Below, piece after piece: positions 12,580-24,600 of a stretch of 64,000 nucleotides of DNA. Within the stretch, counting starts at the first letter, position 1. The number at the start of each line of letters is the position of its first letter. The translations under genes were made by a program, and so were the position numbers. This stretch comes from Cryptomeria japonica (Eukaryota > Streptophyta > Pinopsida > Cupressales > Cupressaceae). The stretch is taken from positions 26,318,501 to 26,382,500 of the forward strand of contig NC_081412.1 in NCBI RefSeq assembly GCF_030272615.1. Direction: 5' to 3'. The notes under the pieces were generated by a model. It was not told the origin of the DNA and made no database searches. It saw only the letters and a list, made by a program, of their open reading frames with translations.

Positions 12580-14700
12580 AATGATGTTGTCAAACACCTG
12601 GAGACCTCTCCCTACCCAAGCTTGAGCAGAGCATCCTTGAACCAAGGTCAACGACTTGCCCTTATGTGCCAAATTCCACCAAATTGACCTTTGACCCCAA
12701 ATCTTCTTGTCCCCATTAATGAAATCATTATTTGCAATTAGGTGTCTCACGTTGTCCCACACCTTCCATATTCATTCGAAAGAAAAAAAAAACCTATTGG
12801 AACGACAAAAAATCAACCAACAATCAAGTCACAAAAGGGCAATCCTTTCCAAGAGGGACCTCTCTTAGGAACTGAACTAGAAATATTATGACTCACAAAA
12901 ATCTTCCACTGCTCCTCACCCTAAAGGGCCTTGAAAATCCATTTGGCTGCAAGTGAAATCCCTTGAAGTCGTAAGTCCTTTAAACCTACACCCTCTAGAT
13001 TTACTCATGGCACATCAACTCCATTTGACTACATATCTTTTCCTGCCACCTTTACCATCTGACCACAAGAACTCCCTGATTAACTTTTGAATATAAGTAA
13101 ATTGGTAATTACTGAAAAGCTAGGCCAAAGTGTAATATATGTTGTAGGAAGATAATACCTTCTGGCAAGAATGAAATCTTCCAGCCAGTGATAAATACAA
13201 CCTATTCCAATTCCTTGATTCCTTATCAATTTTGACCTTAACCCATTCCCACATCTCCTTAAGGTTTGGGTTGATAGCAAAAGGTATGCCTAGATATCTA
13301 ACCTAATGGTTGGGACCTCCCCACATTAAAGGGAATCTATTGAACCAAGAAGGTGGGTCGAAGTCCCAACCTAGCATAATAGACTTTGAAACGAAGATCT
13401 TATTGCCAAAAGCCTCACAAAATATATCCAATTTGTCCACAAGAGCAGATAGGTTGTCTTCCTCCAATTCTAACATGATTGTTGTATCATCTGCAAATTA
13501 TATATTTAATAGATCTTCTCCATTAGGTAAATTGATACCTTGAATTTTGGTAGATAAGGAACCATCCCTCAAAAGGTAGAATAATGCATTTGCTGCAATA
13601 ACGAATATAGTCAGGGCTAGAGGGCAACCCTGCCTAATTGATCTGAATAGCTGAAAGCTCTTTTATCTGCATCCATTGACATCTACACACGCCATGACAT
13701 CATTCATGAGAATTTTCACCATTTGGAAAAAGAGCTTAGGAAAACCTAGAGCCTCTAGCATCATCAAAATAAAACTCCACTCAATTCTATTATAAGCTTT
13801 TTCAAAATCAATTAGCAACAAAGTCCCTTTTTTATTAGTCTTTAGTCCATTTCATAGCCTCTCAGCAGATGAGCAAGTTCTCCAGAATGTATCTTCCTTT
13901 AACAAAGTTTGTTTGGGTACTATTCACTATCCTTGGTAGGATCCTCTCAATCCTCTTAGCCGAGATTTTAGTGAAAATTTTATAGGAGACATTTAGTAAG
14001 GTAATAGGTCTCCAGTTCTTGATAAGGGATTTATCAACATCTTTGGGGATGAGTTTAATCACACCACTATTAATATTTTTGCCCAATGAACCAACATCAA
14101 TGACTTCTTTATAGAGTAAAAGATCTTCACTTATCCAATTAACATTCTTCCTATAGAACTCTGCTAGCAGCCCATTAGGGCCTAGTGCCTTGTCATTCTT
14201 AAGTGATTCTATAGCCCTTTTCATTTCCTCCATCGACTATTTTTTATCCAATACATTAGTGTCTTCTTCATTAATCTTTTTGGGGATAATACTGCCAACC
14301 TGCCTTTTGGTAAGCTCTTTACAAGATCCAAAATATTCAGAGGAGAAAAGTTTATGGTAGAATTGAGTGAAGGCTCTTAGGACCTCTTCTTAATTTGAAA
14401 TATTAACCCCTTCTTTCATGAATGTTCTCAATTCTTTCTCTAGCTTCCTTTTTCCTGAGGCTCTAGAAGAAAAACTTTGAATCTTCATCTCCATGCTCAA
14501 CCCAATTGATCCTAGCTCTAATTTTAGCACCTTGGATCTTCAAATTATGAACTTTTCTCAGACCATCCTTGGCTATTATGAGAGCATCTATAGATTCTAA
14601 GTTATCAAGCTTCAGTTGGAAAACATCTTCAACTTTGACAAGATTGTTGTGCAACTCAATCTCCATTTTTCCAGCATCCTTGGATTTTTTCCTACCCACA
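12580..14700 (-). pseudogene. LINE reverse transcriptase, decayed
   Basis: The clearest part (14,233-13,862) has KNDKALGPNGLLAEFYRK, then VIKLIPKD, NWRPITLLNVSYKIFTK and TNFVKGRYI, the standard opening of plant LINE RTs (PNGL usually reads PDGF). Downstream in other frames: a stretch at 13,870-13,680 with KPFSKLIEFEKAYNRIEW-like character, then 13,280-13,080 (NPNLKEMWEWVKVKI, LYLSLAGRF), and 12,762-12,590 (WNLAHKGKSL, QAWVGRGLQ), the zinc-finger-like RT tail. Its role would be target-primed reverse transcription. Stops are frequent. Confidence 0.88.
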
Positions 14701-14771
14701 ACCTGAAATAAAGTCTTCCAACTCCTTATGCACTGAATCCACTTAGCAATAACACTATCCTGACTGGGACC

Positions 14772-15650
14772 CTAGGAGTTGTTTTCCCTTATAATGTAAG
14801 AAGCAAACACAACATCATACTCCTCCAACAAATTGGTATTAAGGGCAAAGGAATCTCTTCGAACTAGAGGGTGAGAAGGGGAATGATTGAGACAAAAGGT
14901 AGTTAGAATAAGATGGTGGTCTGAAAGAGTATAAGTGACCACTCTCACACTACATCCATCCATGTCCCTAGATACAGAAAATAGGTCATTGTTGAAGTAA
15001 AACCCATCTAATCTATTGTAGATCCTCTTGCACCCTTGCCAAAAAATTGCACCAAGTGTACCAAATTTCCCCGTGTTCACATTTTTAACCCACCAAAGGG
15101 TCAAGAAGCCTAAGTTTGTGAATCATTCAAGACCAAAAAAACTTCTCATTAGGATTCCACTCAAATTTGTTGCCACCTCCCTTGTCTTGTGGATGTTCTA
15201 CCATATTGAATTCTCCTCCCAGGATCCAAGGGATATCCTCCATCAGTGTGCAACTCACTTCCGTAACTCAATCCTATCCATGTGATCATCGAGAGCATAG
15301 ATGGAAACTATCCCAAATTCTTATTCCTTGTATTATAAAATGATCCACACAATTCTATTACATGGAGAACATCCCCATTTGGCCAAAAATTTGGCCCATT
15401 TTTTTACAGATTATGATGGCTACGCCACCTTTCCCTTTTGAGTGTTATGTGAAAAAATGTTCAAAATCTCTCCATTTGATATGTTTTAGGTTTTTGTCTA
15501 AAGAGACATGACTACTTTGATCTCTTGAAGGAGGAGAATGTCAAGATTCTTTTTCATTTTTAAGAATCTCTTAATTACATATTTCTTGTCCAGGGACTCC
15601 AAACCCCTAACATCTTAAGAAGCACACTTTAGATCCATCAAAAAAGTTAC
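14772..15650 (-). pseudogene. LINE endonuclease (EEP) C-terminal part
   Basis: The 15,104-14,772 frame contains a KRIYNRLDGFYFN-like segment and VVTYTLSDHHLILTTF; the SDHH motif is the C-terminal active-site signature of the exonuclease-endonuclease-phosphatase fold used by LINEs to nick target DNA. The N-terminal half (about 15,650-15,110) is detectable only as short pieces in several frames. Confidence 0.75.
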
Positions 15651-15770
15651 AGGGTAGTGTCCATTAGTGTCTTAAATGTTTTATAACATTTGGGAAATTG
15701 ACCCTTTTATGTCAACTTATCTTGCTTTTTGGTAACAGACTTGTTAGGCCTACCCCTTTTTCTTTTAAAT

Positions 15771-16998
15771 TCAAAGACTTAATCGGCCCCCAAGGGTGAG
15801 GGTATAAGTTTTTTTGTCTTTCTTACCATTTTTCTTCTTTTTAGCCTTGGCCTTCCTGAAACCAAATTCATTCATGGATTCCTCAAGTATATAGCTTGAG
15901 TCAAAACCCTTATATGGGACAGTAACCCATCTCATCCATTCCTGGAAATTGTCCCCCTCTGAACCAACCACCTTCTCCATATTATCTTCAAGCACCGCGT
16001 CCTCAACAATCCCATAATGGGTGAGGGTGTAGTCACTGATGCCAGGGTTTACAGTACATTTGGATCTTAGGGGGTACCTAAAAGGGGGAGTATCTAAGGG
16101 TTTAGCGGATATAATAACATCAATAAGAGGGGTCTCAAGATTATAGGCTTTCTTGATCACAAGCATGTCCTCATTATAGTCTTTCATACAATGAAATATA
16201 CTACAAGAGTTCATTTCATTCTCTCTACCTCCAACCCCCCTTACAAGCATCACCTCAGCTCTATGAATATTGGAGGCCATGTTATCCGTGGCTCCACCCC
16301 CATCCATGCTGGAACTACTATCCGAGTTAGGGTTTTTCACTATTTCAACCTCATTAGTTGTATTACCATTTTTGGGATTGACAACCCATTCATGATTGAA
16401 ATCTGCACCATTGTGCAATAATATATCAATCCATTTCTTGATGGCAACAATATTATTGATCTTCTACAAGGAAAGTTGTCAGGCATTCAAGGTGTGATGA
16501 GTGGAGCGAGTAGCAACAGTTGAAGGAACATGATGACTGGAAAGGGTATATGAGGGGGGAGAAATAGTCAAAATGGTAAGAGTTACAACAGCAAGAGAAT
16601 TCTACCCATCAATAGACAAGATGGGGGCTCTAGAGGCACTAGAAGAAGATGATAAATTGGAGGCAAGGCGACAGAGCCTTCAAGAGTGGGAGAAGCAATA
16701 TGTTTCTTATTCTTTAATAGAGGGCAATTTTTCCTCATATGACCCTCCATTCTACAAAGAAAAGATGCGTTGATGCCTCCCAAGTATTTCACATGGCACA
16801 AAATATATTCATCACCGAGATCAAAGACAAGCTCTTTAAGCAAGTCCCACCTAGGGTTAATGGAAATCAAGGGCCTTGCATCTAAGTGCGACAATAGAGT
16901 AGGGGAATCATCCATTCTTAGCACATTCCCTAAGTTATCTATGGACTTAGGGATAAAGTGCCATAAATATGAAGGGATGCTATGTACAGTGACCCATC
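15771..16998 (-). pseudogene. LINE ORF1 (DUF4283-type) remnant
   Basis: Frame 16,924-16,583 reads LISINPRWDLLKELVFDLG and then CRMEGHMRKNCP, a zinc knuckle following a DUF4283-like RNA-binding region. Frame 16,418-15,771 is a low-complexity linker ending in a Lys-rich segment (KAKAKKKKNGKKDKK). ORF1 of plant LINEs binds element RNA. The N-terminus is missing beyond 16,998. Confidence 0.75.
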
Positions 16999-17105
16999 TC
17001 TATATCTCCTAATCACTATATCTTACCATCTATATCTCTCTCTATCTCTCCCTCTTCCTTTATAGATCTCTCTATCTCTTCTTTTTTATATCTTTCTCTC
17101 CATCT

Positions 17106-17173
<68 letters not shown>

Positions 17174-17590
17174 CTCTATCTATTTGTCCCTTCTTCCTCT
17201 CCTACTCTATCTTCATCTCTACCTCTATCTTCATCTCTCCCCCTCTATCGATATACCTATCTCTATCTATTCATCCATCTCTCTCCCTCTCTCTCTCTCT
17301 CCCTCTCCCTCTCCCTCTCCCTCTCCCTCTTTTTAGACCTTTATATCTGTATCTGTTTTCCTCTTTATATCTATCTCTCCATATTTCTTCTTTCATCTTT
17401 ACTCCTCTATTCTCTATTTTCATCTCTCTACATCTTTCTCCTCTCTATCTCCATCTCCATCTCCATCTCCATCTCCATCTCTATCTATATCTATATCTCT
17501 ATCTATATCTTTTTACCGTTCTCTCTCTAGCTCTTCCCCCCTCTATCTCGTCGTCTTTCTTTTCCTATTTCTACATCTCCCTCCTTCTCA
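16999..17590. repeat. Compound pyrimidine microsatellite
   Basis: About 590 bases nearly all C/T/A on the + strand: TATCTC units, a pure (CT)n run at about 17,112-17,170, CTCTCC and CCCTCT units at 17,281-17,330, (CATCTC)n at 17,451-17,480 and (TATC)n at 17,482-17,512. It directly borders the truncated 5' end of the LINE. Confidence 0.95.
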
Positions 17591-18420
17591 CCCTATTGCA
17601 AACATAACACAAACTTGTTGGTAATGGAGCTTGATTATTTTATTAATTCAAAGGTTTTATTTCATTTATGATTGAATCCTTGTAACTAGATGCATAGTTG
17701 ATTTGAAGCTATTACTTCTCCATTGAGACCTTTGTTGCATAAACAACATCATTTTCTAAATGGCCTACCAATTGATCTCATTTAATACACAAATTTATAC
17801 AAAAAAATAAACTGTTTTTTTCCTAATTGACCTTCCACACCTCTTCGACATACCCATTGCACACCAAGGTGCAATTGCTAGTAATTATTTATATTATTTT
17901 ATTAAAGTAAGAGTTATAGGAAACATTATACAAATACAATTAAAATAATATAACTTTAAAATAATAATAGTTCAAAATTATAAAAATTAAGAATTACAAC
18001 AAATGTTTTTATTACAATACTATAAGTCAAGTACTCGCCACTACATGACACTTGTTCAATTTGAATTGTTAGTTTACAATTATAATAGCATGGTAAAATA
18101 TAAATGATAAATAAAATATAACACAACAATTTAATACATTGAAAATGTAATAAAATCTAAATAATATTTTTTTTATCCATTAATTATTTCTAACATGAAC
18201 TATGAAAAAATAAATAAATCTAATATTCAAAATTATCAAATATTTTTTTAATAAATTATAAAATCGGATTGGATTGTTCCTCAATTTCTTGATTTTATAT
18301 AATAAAGGATTAAATAAATAAAATAAATTACATCCAGAAACACATTAATTATTTAAAAAAACCTTTAAAACTAAATCTACAATACCGAACCTTTAAACAC
18401 TCGAGCTCCTCGAACTCGCA
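17591..18420. other. AT-rich spacer upstream of Ran
   Basis: No gene or element recognised. A phrase near 17,850-17,890 (ACCAAGGTGCAATTGCTAG) could be an element end but has no partner. 17,880-18,400 is strongly AT-rich. Confidence 0.5.
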
Positions 18421-18694
18421 TTATCTCGCGTTAACTTGAACACCATACCTCCACGTGTCAACAGAGATGCCCAATCGGACGGTCCAGAGTGTCGCGTTGA
18501 TTGAAAGCCAAAATATATACCCAAAAAAACTCACCCTGCCATATATATTCCGACCAACCAATCTCACAACAGGAAAATTCCTATTAAAACATTCTGCGCG
18601 CACATATAACAACACTCTGGAAACTCCTTTTTACCATTAGCTCTTCCTTTTGCTGCTGCATTGCAATTTCCTGTACAGGAGCGACGACGTCTCC
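18421..18694 (+). promoter_or_regulatory. Core promoter and 5' leader of Ran
   Basis: A local GC rise follows the AT-rich spacer. Visible elements: CACGTGTC (18,452-18,459, a G-box/ABRE-like ACGT motif), CCAAT (18,471-18,475) and a TATA box CATATATATTC at about 18,540-18,550. Transcription would be expected to start near 18,575. The leader to the ATG is pyrimidine-rich (TTAGCTCTTCCTTTTGC). Positions of function are inferred, not shown. Confidence 0.6.
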
Positions 18695-21600
18695 ATGGTA
18701 ATGTTTTTATTTCTCTGTGTTTTTTGGAAAAATTAAGTATATTTTAATAGGACGTTTTTGATTGTTAAAACTGTGAAGACTTACTCGCTTGATTGATCTT
18801 GGCATTTGTGTGTGTTTTTTTTTCTTGTTTTCCGAGTTTCATACTGATTTTGTCCGTGTTTTGTGAAAACTGTTTATATTTTCATTTTCAGCTTCCAATG
18901 TATAAACCACATCATAAACCCTAGAGTTCAATGAGATGCCTTGAGAGTATATTTTCGCTTTCAGTTTTTATTTTTTATTTTTTATTCTTTTTAAATTCCT
19001 TTTTTTTCATATATTTATCAGTTGGAACGTAATTAAATTGTCTGTAAGGCATCATATGGGTATGTATTCAGATGCTTTTTGGCTTCATTTTTTTAAGAAT
19101 TTGTATTTAGTTTTCGATTGGAGTAAGTTAAATTGTGTTCAATAGATTCACGGTGCCTGTACCGCATTCTACTGCATTGAGTTTTTTAAACTGTTAACTA
19201 TCTTGGAGGTTAATGGACAATTTCATCTTATGCACGACAACTATAATTAATTGATTTGTTTATTTGTATGTAAAGCCTATGTATAATCGGATGATTTTGG
19301 CCTCAAGTTCTTTTGATTTTCTTCTCTGCCCGTTGGAACATAATTAATTTGTATAATGCATATATGATGCCTGTGCCGCATTACAAACACCATAGCATTC
19401 AGATTTTTTAATTTTTTTTCTGGGTGTTTAGCCCGTTCATGACAAACCCTACTAACTCAACCATTTTTTTTGTCTTTTTTTCTTCTTTGTGATGCTACTA
19501 TTTTTGTCAGTTGCTGTTTTTTTAAGATTTGGTAAATCTTTGTTATGTTGTTTGTCCAACTTTTGTACTTGGATGCCATGACTTATTAGATTAGGAGCAT
19601 TATGGATTTGCATCTAGCCCCAAACATCTTTGCCTGTCGGGGTAGAGCAAATTTAATCCAGCATGTTTAATGCAATATTATTTTACCAATTGCGAAAAGT
19701 TTATCCAATTTCAGCATTATATCTCTTCTGTCAAATTTATCGAGGACTTGCATCTGACATGTCTTCATTGTTGAGGTAGACTGATTTTGACTATTGGATG
19801 TTTTTCAAAGATTTTATCCAACCATCAAGGATATTCGGGGTTGTGACTGGTCTCGCCCTCAGCCTGAGCTGTTAGGATGGACTGAATCTAGCTTGTTGGA
19901 TGTGGTATCTTGACCAATTTCAATACTTAATCTCTTTACTTCTCCACTTTCAATACTCTTAACATGTTTCCTGGGGTTTGAATGTCGGGCATTGAAGCCC
20001 TAATATTGGTCATAAAAAACCCAACGTTTTGACTACTTGAAATCATTCTATTTGACACATTCTGAAGATTTGTAAATAAGCACCATGATGAATTGTCCCC
20101 TATATTTTTACCCTATAATCATCACACCTTTGCGTTGGACATTTTGTCCTTTTAGCCAAAATCAGATGGGATTTGTCCTCAGATTTTTCCATTGGGAGTT
20201 GAAAATTTATCCAGCTTTATTTTTTTGATCTTAAAGAATTTCTCTGTAATGCCATTCATTTCACCTCTGGTGGCTCTGCAACTTTTACATCTTTATTTCT
20301 TATATAGACATTTTTAAATGACAAATTATAAACCTACCATAAACTCTATTGTTTATTGGTTGGTTTTACATTGAGCTATAATATATTTGTTTAATTCAAT
20401 ATTTTGTCTTTATCGCATTCATGGTGATGGTGGCGGCTTTGCAATGCTTGAATTGGGAGCATAACTATTAATATATGTAATTTAGAATAACAAATTATAA
20501 AATCTACACTAAACCATATTGTTTATAAGTCAATTTTGACATTTTGCATTTGTATTAATAAAGTGTTTATTGTTTTTACGTCTCAGAAAGACTTGCCTGT
20601 GCTGCAGTCATGATGCTGGTGACAGCTTGCTATATTTAAATAACAAACACTTTAAATCGACATATTACATATGTCTTGATATATGTTCCCGTTCCTTGGC
20701 ATTGTGTCTATCTGTTGCTCAGTTGCAGTATATAGTTGTTCTGATTGGCTCAGTTGCAGTATATAGTTGTTCTGATTGGTTAAGTTTCACTTTTTTTGGG
20801 TAAATACCAGAGCTTAGGAGCATCTCTAAAGTTGAATTCATCCAAGTCCTTACCATTTCAGCATTTTATAATTATCATGCTTGCCTTATCTGTTTGGTCA
20901 TACCCTGAATTGATTCAGTTCATGATACAAAAATATATCCAGCTATAAATCCATTTACTGGTTTGCATTTGTTTTTTATATGGTTAATTTCTTTTGTCAC
21001 AACTTAAATATTTTATCTTTAATGCATTTATGAATTGTGGTGTCATTCCCATCATAATCGCTTATAATTCGACTTTCAGGTAATGCATTGCAATCCCTCA
21101 TAAATGAATGGTTTAAGCTTTCTTTTTGCTCCATTTTTTTACACTATGCATGTTAATATGTTTTCTGACGCATTATGTTTCTTTTGAAATGATAAAATTC
21201 TTCTTTTTCTGAGTGTTCATTAGTGTAGATGTCACATCTGAAGAGTATCTCCTTTTTGAATATCGATCAGATTTGCACCAGCATGTCTGGTATTCTATCC
21301 AATTTCAATTTTTTTATTATGGCTCCTGTGAATTGGTAACATTTGGCTTAGAAGCCATGTCTGAAGGGTATATCCTGTATCAAGGTCCGCCAGATTCATA
21401 AGCAGCCTTGTTTGGTATTCTAACCAATTGTGACACTTCATGTCTCCTGATGTTTTGACTTTGGGGCAATTCTATTGAAGCCTCAATACTTTTGCCACTC
21501 GAGCCTATCCTGTTTTGGACATTCCTGATTTTTATAAACATGCTCCAAATTCAAATGTACTGTATAATGATATGCTGTTATAATAATTCCACATTGTTAT

Positions 21601-24600
21601 CCATAAACGTAGATCTCTCTAGTTATGGAGTTATAGCATGCATTAATGAAGCACAAAGATTTGGTGAGTTGGTTAGAACTGAGGTTGCGCCCTAATAAGA
21701 ATTTCTGATAGCATGGCCATATCTCCTTGCACTCTACAAATTAATTTTTCAATTTCTCTGTTTACTTTTCTCTTTCAAATTTATTGTTTGTCTGAAATAC
21801 ACTTGCAATGGCTGTTGTATAATTTTGAAACATAATTGTGTAATGTTTGAATCATAAACCCTTATATTCAACTGAGGGTCGTCATTTCTTCTGTCAAATT
21901 TACCAAGACTTGTGCATTTGTTGACTACAAGATATGCCTAACTAAAAGTTTACTGTGGTCTTTATCCAATTTCAACTTTTGACTTCTCTCCCCTGCTTTT
22001 GTACTTAAGGCTTCAGTATGAAAACTTCTTTTTGTTTGATAGACGTCAAAAGCCTTTTTTTGCTAAAGTTCTGTCCTGCATTGTTCAATCACAATTTTAC
22101 TTTTATATATTGTCAACTAATAGATTTTAAAGCATTATTGCTAAATTCAATGGATTGTTCTTTTCCCCTTTTCTATTTGCCAATGACAAATACTTTTGGT
22201 TAATGTTTTACTTGTCCAGGCTCTTCCTGGTCAGCATGCTGATTGTCCAAGTTTCAAGCTTGTCATTGTTGGTGATGGAGGCACAGGTAAGAGGTCTAAC
22301 TAATTTTAAAAAAAAAATTGAATGAAGATCATTGTTCCTTTTTAACATAGTTTTTTTGTGTATGTATAATATATCATATTCTTTTTGGTGGTGAATCTTG
22401 GCTTAGGTTATGGTAAGTTTAGACTGCATTGGGGGTTGATTAAAGTATGTTACCAGTTCTCCCCTTGCTATGCCCAGATCTGGGTCTGGTGCATACCTTG
22501 CCCGGATTTGGGACCGATTTGCCAGTGGATTCTGTCATGATGCATTTGGATCACTGTCAGTTTGTTTTGGATGAACCTGAACAAACCTGTAAAGAACCCA
22601 CTAATAATTTTTTTAAAGAATTTTAAATTCAAATAATGTCCTGCAAATGTGAATTGTGTGCCTTTCCTGGGCCATTCTCTAACTGACTGGGGGCATCATC
22701 TAGCAGATTGGCGTCATTATCAATTTTCCTTGTTTTATATTAGCTTATAATTGTTTATCAAATATATATTAGCTCTGTATAACTTGGTGCCATGGTCAAC
22801 CAGATTATATTACAGTCGATCGGTTTTATTCTAGCTTGTGCCCTAATGTGGAATTTTAACATTTTTATATTCTTCATAGTAGGTTTAGTTGCTTGAGTTT
22901 TAAATTAAATTTTAATTTTTAATATTTATTACAATTATATTTAAATTTTATTATGTTTAATTTATACTAATAGAATCTCAGATATGTCTAATATTTAAAT
23001 ATTATTTGATTTATACATAAATTATGAATTTAATTTTTATGGTGATTTGTTAATTATATATTAATACTATATGTGCTATGTGGTATTCTAAATTAATTTT
23101 TAATTTTATACTGTAAATATGTATATATATTTATGATTTTTAAATGTTTTTCAATTTTGTATGGATGAAACCAAGATGAAGCCAACCTTAATTGGTGAAC
23201 CAGAACCACCAAGCAGAACCAGGATTGGTACAATTTAAATATGGTGAACTTGCCTTTAAGTGGTTATGGGTACCTTATTCCTGAGTAGTTCTTGAAGCCC
23301 AGGTTTTCCCCTTCTTAGTGTTGTCAAAAGCGTTTCCCCACGACCACTTTTGACTTAGTTATTATTTGTTGTAAAATGTGCTACGTATTGATCCTTTATG
23401 AAATTTAACATAATTTAGTCTTACTATTTAGTTCATTAATGTTCTCTTGAGGTTTGTTTTTAGCATAATTATTGTTTAATAAGTATTCCACTCAACATTG
23501 TGTCATGAATACTTAAGACTTTTGACATAGTACTTATGCCTAGAATATGTGGTGTCCTAGATAAATGTCTGTCATGGTTAAGGGCCACCTTATTCCAATG
23601 CGATTCTGGAAACCTGGATTTGCCCCTTGTAAGTTGCTTCATTGGCACATCTAACATAGGTTTGTTTTGGCCTTTTAGTTTAATAATGTGCTTTTGAATT
23701 GTTTTCAATCATCTCAATTATTGTTTTACTTTGTAACCTTACTATTAGGTGAAGTTATGTGCTGCCTTGCACACCATACTGCAACCCTATATTAATCAAT
23801 TCTACTATCAACATTACACCACATGACCTGAAATTTTGACATAGTTATAATGCCTAAAAAGTTTTCGTATGTGCATCCTTGGGCAAACTTGAACATATTT
23901 TTAATCTTTCATTTTTAGATTAAAACTGGATATATGCAGTTCTATATTAGTGACATTATATATTTGCTTTGTAAGTCATGGTTGAGGCTATCTGCTGTTA
24001 TGTACTGTAAGCTTGGGATAGCATAGGGTCATATTCAGATGTACCCAATAGTTTTTTTTTTTAAAGTAATTAGTTGAGTGTATCTATTAAGGCACTTTTC
24101 CAGAAGGATAAAGACAAACAGTCTAATATCTAATTTTGCGATATGAGCATAATGGTCACTGTGATAAGCATACAAAAACATACATTATCAACCTACATAA
24201 AACAACTGTAACACAGCCATCTACGGAGAGCCAAAGAGGACTGACTTAAAGCTAAGAAAAACTATAACAAAACCATGAACCAAAAAAACAATCAAACGGG
24301 AATTAGAAGGATTCCCATGGCTTCATTCCAGATGAGGCTTCCTTACTGACGTTTTTACTTCCATTATAGGATTCGGTGCAGACTCATTAAGTGAAGGGAA
24401 ACACATTGTGAAACTCCTTGTACTTCCGGGATCATGAATAGTGTCAGCACAGAACTGAATTCTAAAGTTGCAGGATGAGGTGCCTTTTTGAATGGGTTAG
24501 CTTACGCCCTTTTAGGACTTTCCCTATATTGTTGTAAAAGCCCTGCAGCAGCTGCAACTCCCTTCTCACACATTTCACGTCCATAATCAGACTTCCTTTC

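Larger units (their letters stand above)
12575..16998 (-). mobile_element. Non-LTR retrotransposon (LINE), truncated
   Basis: On the minus strand: ORF1 remnant (16,998-15,771), endonuclease C-terminus (15,285-14,772), linker (14,699-14,463), reverse transcriptase (14,233-13,862 and on) and a C-terminal region to 12,580. The 5' end stops at a pyrimidine microsatellite. The 3' end is cut by the chromovirus LTR, and the rest of the 3' end is not found on its other side. Frames are interrupted many times. Confidence 0.9.

Noticed and set aside
23317-23350. GTGTTGTCAAAAG word as the left end of the hAT element
   Set aside because: The hAT-like short inverted pair is 4.5 kb from the transposase and no matching right end was found, so the element was not extended to it.
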